Part shown: piece by piece, positions 16,567 to 27,617 of the stretch | Layout of the letters: each line of letters starts with the position of its first letter | Position numbering within the stretch: position 1 is the first letter of the stretch | NCBI GenBank assembly: GCA_937928555.1 | Contig: CALFWR010000096.1 | Coordinates: 1 to 64,000 of the forward strand | Reading direction: 5' to 3' | DNA length: 64,000 nucleotides | DNA from: an uncultured Pirellulaceae bacterium | GTDB lineage: Bacteria; Planctomycetota; Planctomycetia; Pirellulales; Pirellulaceae | Translations under genes and position numbers: made by a program | Notes under the pieces: model-generated | Told to the model about the DNA's origin: nothing | Databases searched by the model: none | Seen by the model: the letters and a program-made list of their open reading frames with translations, nothing else

Positions 16567-19164
16567 TTACAGCAGCTTGTACCATTTTCTCACCGCCCAT
16601 TCGATCGTCAACAAAATCGCGGGCAGCAAAAACACAAACCAGCGAGTCTTTGAGCTCGCATCCCAAAGTGGCTCTGGTGGACTGTTGAAAGTAAACCGCT
16701 CCACGGTGTTGGGAAGCTCCGCAGGCAGTTTCTCGATCGAATCGAGACGGAAGTACTTCCCGCCGCTCCGCGCCGAGATGTCTCGCAGGAGTTTCTCGTT
16801 CAACCAATAGGCCCCCGCTTCGGCACTGGGCGAGACGATACGAAACGTCACCGGATCGACCAGCTTTTCACCATCAGTTGATTCACCCATATCGACGATC
16901 GCCGAATAGGAACCGATTCGCGATGCGGGAAAGGCTCCCTCGTAGCGGCCTTCCTGGTTCGGCAACCGTTTCAGTTTCACCGTTTGCTGGCGTCCGTCGT
17001 CCGAAGTGACTACCGCATCGAAAGCTTCTCGGGTCTCGGGCTTGAACTGTTGGTCCAGCAGCCTGGCGACCAGTGTGACCCGCTCGCCCAACTCGTATTC
17101 CGTTTTTTCGCGATCGATGAATCCGCGACGTGAGCCCTGCAGCGATCGCGTTTCCACCAGGAAGCGGACCACTTGAATCCAAAACCGGTCAAAGTACTGC
17201 GCCTGCAAACCGATCGGACGCCAGCGCCATGTTCCTTGGAATCCCAGGTACAAAACCGATCCGGCACCAAATCGCCCCGACACCATCAACGGCTGATTGC
17301 CTTCGGCACTGACCTGGTCGCCGCGCTCCATCAGAACTCGAGCGGTGGGTTTGGCCCGCGTCGCGGGAAAGCTCCAGTAAATTCCCGGCATCAGGCTCCA
17401 GATCTTCAGGTTCTCTTCGGGTTCGGCACGAAAGCTCATCACCGGATGGTCCATGTTGAAAGGAACCGTCAGCATTTTTCCGGCCCGGTCATTGGACGCC
17501 TCTGCCAACGCTTCGTTGATTTCGATCTCTTCAAGATCCCCGAAACGCACCGGTACGATATTGCGAAAATCCTTCAGCGATGGCTTTGTCAAAAACTCAC
17601 TGGTGAACTGCGGGCCAGCCATGAACATCACCCCGCCGGCTTTGTACTGACAGAAGTTCCGCAATAACTCGACCCAGCGATCGTCGAACTCGACGGGATT
17701 CGGATCCAGCAACAGCACCACGTTGTACTCCCCCAGTTCTTCGATGGTGCTGGGCAAACGCGTGATCGGCGTGTTGCCTTCCTGCGGACGAGAGTCGTCC
17801 ATCGACTGCAGCCAACAGCTCAAGTCAATCGTCTGGTCGCGCTGCAGCAGTTTGTAAACCTGCTGATAATCCCAGCTTGGTAAACCGGAAATCAGCAACA
17901 CGCGGACCTTTTCGTCCACGATCTCAAGCTCACCGGATGCCAGTTCGTTATCTTCAAAGTCCGTCTCGTCGGACAGTCGCTCGCAGCGAACGGTGTAGAC
18001 GTATCGGCCCGGTTCATTGGTCGAATGATCAAAGTTCAGTCGAATTCTTCCGCCATTGTCCGGCACGCTGATGTCGTTGGATTTGACTTCGACCTGCGAA
18101 TCGAGTTGTCCACCGGCGTTGACTCTCTGCTGCAGCAACGTGACCTTGAGCGAGCTTGGCAAGTTGGTTTCGTTGCGGCGGCTTGTTTGCACCACCGCTT
18201 CGATCTCAAAGGGCTCGTCGGGGTAGGCTTTGTTGCGGACGTAGACTTCCTGGACTGAAACATTTTTTGGCGGATTGGGGTCGCCGATTCCAACGGTGTA
18301 AATCGGAATGTCCATCGCCGCGGCTTTGTCTGCCATCTCCAGCGGGTCTTCGCTGCCGTTGTGCTGTCCTTCGCTGACGAGAACGATCGAGGAGGGAGTC
18401 GAATTGCCGTCGAGTACTGTTTTGAGCGCCTGCCAAATGTCCGTCGCCGAGCCCATCGGCTGAAGGGCCGGTAGTTCGAGTTTCTTTCCAGCGACGGCAT
18501 CGCCGGACCCGGAAGTCTCTGTTTCTTCCGGGGTGGGTTTGGCATCGACCCCGGCTTTGGCTTCTTCGGCTTTGGCTTCTTCGGCACTGAGCGAAGGAAT
18601 AATTTCGTAGGGCTTGGAGCCATCAGCAAAATCGACGACACGGATCGGGCCTTTTTCTCGCATCTGCTTGAGCAATTCCGGATGCCTGGCAAAGGCCTCG
18701 TTCAAAAGCTCGCTGCGAGACATGCCGCCTTCATCGATTGCCGAGGCATCTGCACCGGTCAATTTTGCCAACCGTTTCACCTGTTCGCCGCTGCGATAAA
18801 GGTCACCGCGAGCCAGCGACAACGAACTGTCACGAAGAAACTCGATCGGCGGGCGAACCTCATCCACTCGCTGAAAGTAAAGCGATGGTTTGAGGTACAG
18901 CAGCACCAGTAGTAGCAGCACCGCCAATCGCAGCGCGGCCATGAACAGTTTGACCGGTTTGGGACAGGTATTGATTTCACGGCGATACATCCAGAACACG
19001 CCGTAGCAAATCAGCGCCACCAGCGCCAGAAGAACAAACACCCCCCATGACTCGGGAAGATTCGCCCACTGAAGCGCTGGGGTACCGGTTCGGTCCGGAC
19101 GCTCTCCGACCAACCACTGCAACAATCCTGAATTTTCTGCAATCAAGTTCAAGTTACTATTCAA
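16567..19164 (-). CDS. Large membrane-anchored VWA-type protein
   Basis: This 865-aa protein has two N-terminal membrane helices (about 38-60 and 73-95). A VWA-like domain follows with a MIDAS-type motif RDSSLSLARGD near 110 and a later strand SSIVLVSEGQHNG. A long extracytoplasmic region contains a glutamine-amidotransferase-like stretch (VLLISGLPSWDYQQVYKLL ... GGVMFMAGPQFTSEF), and a C-terminal helix ends the protein (WFVFLLPAILLTIEW). This layout is typical of the planctomycete VWA proteins encoded with MoxR and DUF58. It is expected to bind metal and partner proteins at the membrane. The substrate of the presumed MoxR-driven remodelling is unknown. Confidence 0.8.
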   Translation of the reverse strand: MNSNLNLIAENSGLLQWLVGERPDRTGTPALQWANLPESWGVFVLLALVALICYGVFWMYRREINTCPKPVKLFMAALRLAVLLLLVLLYLKPSLYFQRVDEVRPPIEFLRDSSLSLARGDLYRSGEQVKRLAKLTGADASAIDEGGMSRSELLNEAFARHPELLKQMREKGPIRVVDFADGSKPYEIIPSLSAEEAKAEEAKAGVDAKPTPEETETSGSGDAVAGKKLELPALQPMGSATDIWQALKTVLDGNSTPSSIVLVSEGQHNGSEDPLEMADKAAAMDIPIYTVGIGDPNPPKNVSVQEVYVRNKAYPDEPFEIEAVVQTSRRNETNLPSSLKVTLLQQRVNAGGQLDSQVEVKSNDISVPDNGGRIRLNFDHSTNEPGRYVYTVRCERLSDETDFEDNELASGELEIVDEKVRVLLISGLPSWDYQQVYKLLQRDQTIDLSCWLQSMDDSRPQEGNTPITRLPSTIEELGEYNVVLLLDPNPVEFDDRWVELLRNFCQYKAGGVMFMAGPQFTSEFLTKPSLKDFRNIVPVRFGDLEEIEINEALAEASNDRAGKMLTVPFNMDHPVMSFRAEPEENLKIWSLMPGIYWSFPATRAKPTARVLMERGDQVSAEGNQPLMVSGRFGAGSVLYLGFQGTWRWRPIGLQAQYFDRFWIQVVRFLVETRSLQGSRRGFIDREKTEYELGERVTLVARLLDQQFKPETREAFDAVVTSDDGRQQTVKLKRLPNQEGRYEGAFPASRIGSYSAIVDMGESTDGEKLVDPVTFRIVSPSAEAGAYWLNEKLLRDISARSGGKYFRLDSIEKLPAELPNTVERFTFNSPPEPLWDASSKTRWFVFLLPAILLTIEWAVRKWYKLL

Positions 19165-19207
19165 TCCCGGGTGCGTTATTGGCGTTGGTCGCCAGTTTCT
19201 TCGTTGC

Positions 19208-19248
19208 CTTATTCTTCGACATCTTATTCTTCGACATCTTATTCTTCG
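19208..19248. repeat. 15-bp tandem repeat over the PQQ-protein stop codon
   Basis: CTTATTCTTCGACAT occurs twice in full plus a 10-11 bp partial copy. The partial copy contains the real stop (TTA on this strand, 19239-19241). The unit is a multiple of three, so repeated in-frame stops lie beyond the gene. Confidence 0.85.
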
Positions 19249-21749
19249 TCATCGTTTTCGTCGGACCATGGTTTGGGGGAAAGGGCATAAAGCCTTGTCG
19301 CCCCGCGAACCCAAATCCTGTCTCCGTCACTGTACAGATTCCCCACGGGAGCCTCGGTGCCCAGGAAGACCTCGATCTGGTTCAGGACTTTGGCTCGACC
19401 GTTTTCTCCATCAAGAGAAAACTGCCAGATGCTGTTGTTGACTGGAACGAACACGCCCTGCGGCGTCACCATCGCGCGACCGTAGGATACCTTGTCACCA
19501 AAATGGGGTTCGCCGCCCCATGCGGCGCGACCCTGTTCGTCCAAAGCGACCGCCATCACGGTGCGTTGGCCGCCAAGGAAAAGTTTTCGGTCGTAAGCTC
19601 CGATGATGTAGTCCAGTTTGGCACCGTAAGGCGAAAGCCCCCGTTGCCAGACGATCTCTCCGGAATTCCGATCGATCGCGGTCAGGGTTTCGGTGTCACT
19701 GCAAAAGCAAATCAGCTCTCGTCTGTTGGCCAACACCGAATCGCTGGACCAACCGTCAAAAGTAACCATTGAAATGCTGCCGGTGTGGCGACGGATCGGC
19801 AGGCCCGTTTTGCCCATCCTCGAGTACCGTTTGGCGAATCGAATTTTGCCAGTGGACGGATCCACCAGAAAAACAACGCCGGTCCCACAAGTCACCAAAA
19901 CGTCGCTTCCATCGAGAGACATGTTGATCGGCGAGTTCGGTGACGCACCGGACTCCGGGTCGTCGCACAAAAAGCACGACCATACCGTTTTGCCTTCTTG
20001 GGTCGGGTCGACACCGTAAAGATGAATGTCACCGCTTTTGTTGACCGGCACAATCAGAATGTTTCCGAACTTCAACGGCGAACCCATCACTCCGCCGCCG
20101 GTTAACCATTCGCTTTGCTCGCCTTCGGCGATTTTGGGTTTGACTCCGGTCTCGTACACCGCCAATTCGTAGGAAGGAGATTCGACAATGTTGACGCGAG
20201 GCAATCGCCACAGCATCTTTCCCGTCTCCTGCTCGTAGGCGGTCAGGAAATTGTTTCGCGTCCGCCGCAACGACTGGTAGTTGTGCCGGTTTTTGGTTAC
20301 CGGTCGGGTGCTTCGCGAGCCGAAAAGTGTTCCTTCGACCGTGTAGAGGACTCCGTCGTGAATCGCCATCTGGGAATGAATGCGGTCCTCAAAGTACAGC
20401 GACTTTGCCAGCAAGGAGACCCCGTTTGCTTTGGCCTGCTGGAGCCCGCGTCTTTGGAATCCACCTCTTCCCCCCATGCCCATCATCGCTTCACGTGATT
20501 CGGTCGCGTCATCGACCAGGAACACATTCCGCCAGAGGCTTCTCCATGCTGAAAAAGTTTTCAGCACATCGCGGGAATCGCCGTCGGTGCCCGCGTTCTC
20601 GACCACCTCATTGGGAATGCTTGAGCGATTAAAGGCCACCACGTCCCCGGGCCCTTTGAAAAACACACGATCTTCGTCAAACAACAGCCCACCGGCAGGC
20701 CGCCAGCCCTCGGTACGCCATTTGTTGATCATCCGTCGCTCAAGGCTGTTGCGGCTTGATGCCGCCACGTCACCGCTGGCGCGCTTGCCGACAAGCACCT
20801 TGCCCTGGGTGTCGGGACGATTCACCATCCGGCGTTCGCTGGGGGCAATCAGAAACTGCCAGACACTGATCTGATCGCGGTCAAACGCGGACTCTGGCAA
20901 AGAAGGCATCGCCGCCATTCGTGACTGATTTCCCAGCGGCAACGTCCACTCTGAAAGAGCCAGTTCCTGCTTGGGTTTGAACTGTAGGTTTCCCAGGGAC
21001 CGCCGAACCGCGTCGACCGCCGAGCTTTCGGGCGACAGCTCTTTTCCTTTACTGAGCGCCATGGTTGCTTTTGCTTCGTCACCAAGGAACGCATGGCAAA
21101 GCGCGATACGTGCCCAGACGTCCTCCAGTCGAACCGACGGGTCAGGATGATGGTCCACGATTTTCTGTAGTAATCTCAACGCCCCGGTAAAGTCATACCG
21201 GTCCAGGTAAATGCTCGAGAGCCGAAAGGCCGCGTCGTCACCGATCGAACTGGCAAAGTAATTCGACGTCACCTGCGTCAACGCCGTAACGTCGTTCTCG
21301 CCGCTCCGCTTCAGCAGTTCTTTCGCAGACGCATCGGCAGTGACGCGATAAATCTCCAGACCCTCGGGCGGTAAACCAGAGAGCATCTTTTCGATCCGAT
21401 CGCTCATCGAGTAAAAAATCGTGTCGTCGTCGCTGGACAGGGAATCACCGCTGCGTTCCAGAATCGCCTGCCACAATCCCGCTGCCACGCGGTAGTTTTT
21501 TTCTTCCGCATGGCGACTGGCCCGCTGCATCCATGCTTCGAGTTCGGGGTCGGTCTTGAGCACCGCCCCGACGACTTCATCCGAAGAGTCATCGTCCTCG
21601 AATTCAAAGGCACTGCGGTCCTCAAGGACGCGCCAGGCGGGCGCGCCAAGCTGCGCCCACGATGGGGTGGCGGCAACAAGCAGCATCACCAGCGCTGCGG
21701 CAAAAGACAGCAGTGTCTTGAGCCGATTTTTATACCTGCAAAGCATCAT
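19239..21749 (-). CDS. Exported PQQ-like beta-propeller protein
   Basis: The protein is about 836 aa with a signal peptide (LLSFAAALVMLLVAATPSWAQ). The N-terminal third is a helical TPR-like region (SIYLDRYDFTGALRLLQKIVDHHPD). The rest is made of propeller blades with repeated patterns such as TAIDRNSGEIVWQRG, FLVDPSTGKIRFAK and YEQETGKMLWRL, as in BamB/PQQ repeat proteins. It probably acts as a periplasmic scaffold; no dehydrogenase active site is evident. Its ATG overlaps the stop of the BatA-like gene by ATGA, so translation is coupled. That junction is why I reject the longer track start. Confidence 0.85.
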   Translation of the reverse strand: MMLCRYKNRLKTLLSFAAALVMLLVAATPSWAQLGAPAWRVLEDRSAFEFEDDDSSDEVVGAVLKTDPELEAWMQRASRHAEEKNYRVAAGLWQAILERSGDSLSSDDDTIFYSMSDRIEKMLSGLPPEGLEIYRVTADASAKELLKRSGENDVTALTQVTSNYFASSIGDDAAFRLSSIYLDRYDFTGALRLLQKIVDHHPDPSVRLEDVWARIALCHAFLGDEAKATMALSKGKELSPESSAVDAVRRSLGNLQFKPKQELALSEWTLPLGNQSRMAAMPSLPESAFDRDQISVWQFLIAPSERRMVNRPDTQGKVLVGKRASGDVAASSRNSLERRMINKWRTEGWRPAGGLLFDEDRVFFKGPGDVVAFNRSSIPNEVVENAGTDGDSRDVLKTFSAWRSLWRNVFLVDDATESREAMMGMGGRGGFQRRGLQQAKANGVSLLAKSLYFEDRIHSQMAIHDGVLYTVEGTLFGSRSTRPVTKNRHNYQSLRRTRNNFLTAYEQETGKMLWRLPRVNIVESPSYELAVYETGVKPKIAEGEQSEWLTGGGVMGSPLKFGNILIVPVNKSGDIHLYGVDPTQEGKTVWSCFLCDDPESGASPNSPINMSLDGSDVLVTCGTGVVFLVDPSTGKIRFAKRYSRMGKTGLPIRRHTGSISMVTFDGWSSDSVLANRRELICFCSDTETLTAIDRNSGEIVWQRGLSPYGAKLDYIIGAYDRKLFLGGQRTVMAVALDEQGRAAWGGEPHFGDKVSYGRAMVTPQGVFVPVNNSIWQFSLDGENGRAKVLNQIEVFLGTEAPVGNLYSDGDRIWVRGATRLYALSPKPWSDENDDEE

Positions 21750-24022
21750 CGATTTCGCCCCCACCACCATGCAAGGAACTGTTCGCTCACCAGCACCGCG
21801 AAAAGTACCATCAACACCTGCAGCCAAATCTCGGTGTTCTTTCCCGAAACGTTCTGGCCGGCCAGATTTTCACTCGAAACCAGTTGCAGATTCTCGCCGC
21901 TAAAACTTTCGCTTCGCTCTGTAGGACTGAGTCGCTTCAGTTGACTTTCGGCTGGATTAAAGTTCGAAGCATACAGCGTTGACGCCGCACCTCCATCATG
22001 TCGCTGTAAATTGACATCATAGAAACCGGCCCGCTGCGTATTCTCGAAAACGAATTCCTGGAACACGCTGTCCGGGTTTTCGGTGTCCAGCGGTTTGGCG
22101 AACGACTCCACCGACTCGTTAGCCGGGTCTCGCATCTTTGCCCGATTTGCAAACGCACTCAAATCGACCGGCTGATGAATCGGCTCGCCCAGCATGATCG
22201 AAGACTCATCGCGCGTCTGACCCAGCAGATAGTCGATCATGTCAATCATCACCGGGGCATAAGTTGGACTGCCGGGCCACATCGTCCAGTCGCCGTCACC
22301 GGGAATTGTAAACACGATCACTCGTCCGTCACCCAACGACCGGTCAACCATCGCCGGCGAATTGTCTTTGTCGGTCAAACGTAGCGGTACCTCGACCGAC
22401 TTGCCCACCAGTTCTTCGTTAAGCCTGGCCGTCCACCAACTGAAAATGTCGATCTTTCCCAGACTCGACGAATCGCTTTCGAGAATAACACGAAGCGAAG
22501 GATGCACCTGGGGGGCGGGTTCAAAGTTCACCCAGCGGTTGAGCGTCGGGTCACCCTCCATCTTTTCCAATTGCACCGGGGAAAGCCCTTGGCCGTCGCG
22601 GTAAAAGGCATCGTTGAACGTGTTGGCACGCACCCGGTTGCCAGGCATGATCACCAGCGAACCACCGTCGGTCACCCACTGGCGAATCGCTTTGATTCGA
22701 TCCGGTGACGCTTCGTCGACGTTGCACAAAAAGATTACCGAATAGTTGGCAAGCGAAACGGTCTCCAGTTCGCTGACGGTAACGTCCTTCATCAGCAAAC
22801 CTGTTCCCGGCACCGCAAGCGACTGCAAATAATGCGTTTCACTGCGTTCGGAAATCGCTGAAGGATCGCCATCAACCAACAACACCGGAATTCCGTCGGC
22901 AATCCTCGCAGCGTAAAACCGCGAGCTGTCTTCGATCATCTGGTCCCGACCAAGCCCCTCGCCAAGCGACTGGCGGTCGATTTCGGCACGGATGCGAAAC
23001 CCCCGTTCGTTTCGGCGTGGCTCATTGGCCAGGCTCAAGCCATCACTTTCGGGGCGGGCAAACCACGTATTGAACAAAAGCGTCTCGGTCTCGCCGGGCG
23101 AAAGCGCACCGATCGTTTCGTACTCCGCCTGGCTATCGTTGACCTGAAACAGCACGTTGACGTCGTTGACCGTTTGCGTACCGAAATTCGTCACGTCCAC
23201 CAAAAAGCTGACTGTCTTTTCGGCAACCAGCAGTGCATCGGGTCGCACCGCCGTGATTGCCAGGTTTTCATCCTGATCGCTTCCGGTGTCGACCACAAAC
23301 GTCCCGGATGACTTTCGTCCGATGTCAGCAATCAGTTTCGCAGGCGACGTTTCGGCTTCCTGATTCGCCAGCGGCTTCCAGTCGCGTGTCCGCAAATCAC
23401 TGTAAAGATAAACCGCTCGCCCTGTATTCTCGCGCTGGCCTTCGAGGTACCGGTTTAGCTCACCAAGAGACTGCGTGTAGTCCGCCACCCCATCAGAGAA
23501 CCCGATCTGATCCACCGTTTGCAGGATCTCGGGCAGGGAATTTTCAGTCAGCGGCTTGTAGTCGATCAGTCGCTGGTTCGGTTCGCTGGTCAGGTAAATG
23601 CTCAACCAGTCCTCGGTTTCGGTCGAAGAAGCAAACCCCTGGAGCAAATCCTTGACCTGCTCCTTGGTCTTGTCCAACGCCGGCATCGAATCGTTGATCA
23701 CGCGCTGCGAAAGCGAGTCGTCGATCAGCAAAATTCGCTCGACCTGCCGCGTCCCGGAAAATCCACCGACAACGCTTGAGGGCAGAAACGGACGGGCCAA
23801 CATAAAGGCCAGCAACAGCATCGCGAGGCAACGCAGTAGCAGCAGGATCAGATTTTCAACCTGAACACGTCGCTTGTTCTTCTTTTCGGCTTCGAACAAA
23901 AAGTCCATCGCCGCCCATTCGACGATCTTGAATCGACGTTTGTTGAGCAGATGGATCAGGATCGGCGAAGCAACCGCCAGGCCGCCCAGCAGCATCCATG
24001 GATTGAAAAACCACGACAGCAT
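21746..24022 (-). CDS. BatA-like VWA membrane protein (aerotolerance regulator N-terminal domain)
   Basis: The N-terminus LSWFFNPWMLLGGLAVASPILIHLLNKRRFKIVEWAAMDFL is the classic BatA domain. A second helix follows (LILLLLRCLAMLLLAFMLARPFL), then a VWA domain with MIDAS-like IDDSLSQR and YLYSDLRTRDW. A long extracytoplasmic part and a C-terminal helix (LQVLMVLFAVLVSEQFLAWW) complete the 758-aa protein. BatA-type proteins work with MoxR ATPases in envelope stress or maturation. The ATG at 24022 replaces a TTG track start and directly precedes the BatA motif. It ends by ATGA overlap with the PQQ gene. Confidence 0.88.
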   Translation of the reverse strand: MLSWFFNPWMLLGGLAVASPILIHLLNKRRFKIVEWAAMDFLFEAEKKNKRRVQVENLILLLLRCLAMLLLAFMLARPFLPSSVVGGFSGTRQVERILLIDDSLSQRVINDSMPALDKTKEQVKDLLQGFASSTETEDWLSIYLTSEPNQRLIDYKPLTENSLPEILQTVDQIGFSDGVADYTQSLGELNRYLEGQRENTGRAVYLYSDLRTRDWKPLANQEAETSPAKLIADIGRKSSGTFVVDTGSDQDENLAITAVRPDALLVAEKTVSFLVDVTNFGTQTVNDVNVLFQVNDSQAEYETIGALSPGETETLLFNTWFARPESDGLSLANEPRRNERGFRIRAEIDRQSLGEGLGRDQMIEDSSRFYAARIADGIPVLLVDGDPSAISERSETHYLQSLAVPGTGLLMKDVTVSELETVSLANYSVIFLCNVDEASPDRIKAIRQWVTDGGSLVIMPGNRVRANTFNDAFYRDGQGLSPVQLEKMEGDPTLNRWVNFEPAPQVHPSLRVILESDSSSLGKIDIFSWWTARLNEELVGKSVEVPLRLTDKDNSPAMVDRSLGDGRVIVFTIPGDGDWTMWPGSPTYAPVMIDMIDYLLGQTRDESSIMLGEPIHQPVDLSAFANRAKMRDPANESVESFAKPLDTENPDSVFQEFVFENTQRAGFYDVNLQRHDGGAASTLYASNFNPAESQLKRLSPTERSESFSGENLQLVSSENLAGQNVSGKNTEIWLQVLMVLFAVLVSEQFLAWWWGRNR

Positions 24023-24080
24023 TGTTAGACAGCGCCCACGGAAAACGGAAAACAAAACGAAAAACGGAACCCGGAAACCA

Positions 24081-25058
24081 TCATTTCACCAGCTTCCTGC
24101 GGGACTTGGCCCGAAAGTTCAGATACGACGCCAGCACTCCACCAAGCGACTTTGAAGTGTCAAGCAACACGTGGTCGATTCCTGCCGCACCGCAGACTTT
24201 CTTCACGCGCTGCATGTAGCGATCCACCGCCTCAAGGTAGGACTTCTTGAGTGCCCTTGGTTCGGTGTGCAGTTCGGCATCGACTTCCATGCCGCGAAAC
24301 AGAGTGTTGTCTTCAAATGGAAACTCAAGCTCATCCTTGTGCATCACGTGAAACACGATGACCTCGTGACGCCGCAGCCGAAACTGGTTCAGCGACTGCC
24401 CCAGTACTTCGGGATCAAGAAACAGATCCGAAAACAGAATGACCATCCCGCGGCTGCTCAACTGCCCCGCCAGGGCCGTGAATGGATCACTGACATCAGT
24501 CCTGTTTTCCACTTCGGCCTGCTCAAGTTCGTGCAGTAAAAGTTTCAAGTGAGAGGGGTGCGAGCTGTTTTTCAGCGTTTTGTCGATCTGGTTGCTGAAC
24601 AGCACCATGCCCACCGAGTCCGCTTGCTGCTGCATCAGAAACGCCAGACTCGCCGCCGCGGTGGACGCATAGTCGAACTTGCTGCGACCGGTCGCTTCTC
24701 CGTATCGCATCGATTTGCTGCAATCGACCAGCAGGTGGCATTTGAGGTTGGTTTCTTCTTCGTATTCTTTGATGTACAGGCGATCTGTTTTGGAATAGAC
24801 CTTCCAGTCGATGTGCCTCAGATCATCACCGGGCGCGTATTCGCGATGCGCCGCGAATTCGATCGCAAAACCGTTGTAGGGCGAACGATGCTGCCCCGTT
24901 ACAAAACCTTCCACCACCAGGCGAGCGCGCACATCGAGCCGCTTGATTTTGTCCAGCGTCTCGGGATCAAGGTAGTTTGGTTTTTCGGTTTCGGTGTTCA
25001 AGAAGTTTTCAGCTCGGTTCAGTTCATTTGTCAGTTCAATCCGGTTCGTCGAGTTCAA
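24081..25058 (-). CDS. DUF58 domain protein
   Basis: This soluble protein of about 325 aa carries the DUF58 signature GQHRSPYNGFAIEFAAHREYAPGDDLRHIDWKVYSKTDRLYIKEYEEE, then a VWA-like half with LVDCSKSMRYG (MIDAS-like) and GMVILFSDLFLD. DUF58 proteins are the usual partner between MoxR and BatA genes. The start is uncertain. No ATG precedes the domain, the track start is a TTG inside a repetitive spacer (GTTCAATCCGGTTCG twice), and another TTG at about 25001 would shorten it by 19 residues. Confidence 0.9.
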   Translation of the reverse strand: MNSTNRIELTNELNRAENFLNTETEKPNYLDPETLDKIKRLDVRARLVVEGFVTGQHRSPYNGFAIEFAAHREYAPGDDLRHIDWKVYSKTDRLYIKEYEEETNLKCHLLVDCSKSMRYGEATGRSKFDYASTAAASLAFLMQQQADSVGMVLFSNQIDKTLKNSSHPSHLKLLLHELEQAEVENRTDVSDPFTALAGQLSSRGMVILFSDLFLDPEVLGQSLNQFRLRRHEVIVFHVMHKDELEFPFEDNTLFRGMEVDAELHTEPRALKKSYLEAVDRYMQRVKKVCGAAGIDHVLLDTSKSLGGVLASYLNFRAKSRRKLVK

Positions 25059-25139
25059 TCCGGTTCGACCGTTCGGTTCGTTGAGTATTCAGCACGCTTG
25101 GTCCGGTCACTGCGTGCTCATTACTCATTACTTGGTCCT

Positions 25140-25181
25140 CAGTACCCAGTACCCAGTACCCAGTACCCAGTACTCAGTACT
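25140..25181. repeat. Heptamer array CAGTACY x6
   Basis: There are four CAGTACC then two CAGTACT units in exact 7-bp register, in the spacer between moxR and the DUF58 gene. The same heptamer forms the 24-unit array at 32.05 kb. Confidence 0.9.
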
Positions 25182-25190
25182 CAGCGTACC

Positions 25191-26261
<1,071 letters not shown>

Positions 26262-26595
26262 GCGGCGTTGTCCTCTTGTGGATCTTCGTTCCCAGCGACC
26301 GGTCCATGTCCGAACCCCATCGCTGCAACCCTATTCTAACGGCAAAATGCGCCAAGTGTTGATTCGCCACAGCCAATCGCGACCCCCGCCCTGTTACAAC
26401 ACCCCAATTGCCCCAAAAAGGTTGCGGAAATATCCAACACACGACGAATCTCCCCAAAACCTGTTCCGATAGCAACCAACAGCAACCGCCGTTCCACGGA
26501 GTGGAAACATACAGTCCGGCCAGGTGGATAACGCAATCAGCACTTTCTGCAGGAATCCTTGCAGTACAATGAAGGGCAAACCAGCTGGATCGAAG
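26262..26595. other. Divergent intergenic region between moxR and VWA gene
   Basis: No gene is seen. The region must hold promoters for both directions. No clear promoter boxes or operator palindromes could be assigned. Confidence 0.4.
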
Positions 26596-27615
26596 ATGAC
26601 TGAAATCCCCCCCTATCCACAACGAGCTAACCGAATCGCCCGGCGGCAGGCGGCTTCCCTTGCCGTGTCGTTACTGTTCCACGTTTCACTGATCGCCATC
26701 GGCGTGCTGCTCTTCACCGTCTTTCGCAGCCCCAGTGTCGAACCCGAAAGACGCGGCGGAATCGTGCTGACGGAAATCAGTGAGATGCAGGAGCCCGTTT
26801 TTCTTGACCAGCAAGACGTTGACCAGGAGCAGGTCGAGCAGCAGTTTCAGGCCGCCCAAGCCGCTGCCGCGCCGAGCGCTCCGTCGATCGACATCCCTGA
26901 ACCGTCGGAGCTTCCCGGCCCCAAGGTCGATTTCGCCGACCCCAGTGCGACCGATATGGCCGCCGAATCCCTGACCGACAAGCCCCCCAATGAATTCGAA
27001 ATCAGCGAAGCCGACCTCGAAGCCATTGCCAGAGAGCAACGTCGTCTCAGAGCGAAACAGCCCAAAGGCAACCCAATCTCGGTTTCGGTCTTTGGCGGCA
27101 CCAAAATGACCGGGCGACGTTTTGTCTTTATCCTCGACCGCTCACAAAGCATGGGCAGCGATGGCCTGGGCGTGCTTTCTCGCGCCCAATCAGAACTCTC
27201 CGGCGCCATTAACCAGCTACAACTCAACCACTCGTTTCAGGTCGTGACTTATCACAGCAAAACCAGCACGATCTCGAAACGGGAACTGCTTCCCGCAAAC
27301 GCGGAAAACAAAGCGCTCGTCAAACCCTTCCTGCAGCGACTCGCTGCCTTTGGTTCGACCGAGCACAAGCATGGGATCTCTGCGGCCCTGGCCTTTCGTC
27401 CCGATACCGTGGTGCTGCTCACCGACGGCGGCTACCCCGGGCTTGGCAACAGTGAAATGAAGAACATCCGCCGACGTGCCGGCGATGCCGAGTTCCACTG
27501 CATCCAGTTTGGGCTTGGCCCGCGACAATCCACCCAACCCAATTTCATGACCAAACTGGCCGGACAGCACAACGGCACCTATCGCTACATCGACGTTCGC
27601 TCGTGGGACAAATAG
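26596..27615 (+). CDS. Membrane-anchored VWA domain protein
   Basis: The protein is about 339 aa. One N-terminal helix (AASLAVSLLFHVSLIAIGVLLFTVF) is followed by an acidic, Pro/Gln-rich linker (about 50-150), similar in layout to TonB-like periplasmic anchors. A C-terminal VWA domain follows with an intact MIDAS start FILDRSQSMGSDG, TYHSKTS and VVLLTDGGYPG. It probably sits in the inner membrane with VWA outside. It is divergent from moxR and could be a further client. The start is uncertain: MTEIPP at 26596 has GGAT just upstream, and ATG 26569 and a TTG at 26524 are alternatives. Confidence 0.85.
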   Translation: MTEIPPYPQRANRIARRQAASLAVSLLFHVSLIAIGVLLFTVFRSPSVEPERRGGIVLTEISEMQEPVFLDQQDVDQEQVEQQFQAAQAAAAPSAPSIDIPEPSELPGPKVDFADPSATDMAAESLTDKPPNEFEISEADLEAIAREQRRLRAKQPKGNPISVSVFGGTKMTGRRFVFILDRSQSMGSDGLGVLSRAQSELSGAINQLQLNHSFQVVTYHSKTSTISKRELLPANAENKALVKPFLQRLAAFGSTEHKHGISAALAFRPDTVVLLTDGGYPGLGNSEMKNIRRRAGDAEFHCIQFGLGPRQSTQPNFMTKLAGQHNGTYRYIDVRSWDK

Positions 27616-27617
27616 AA

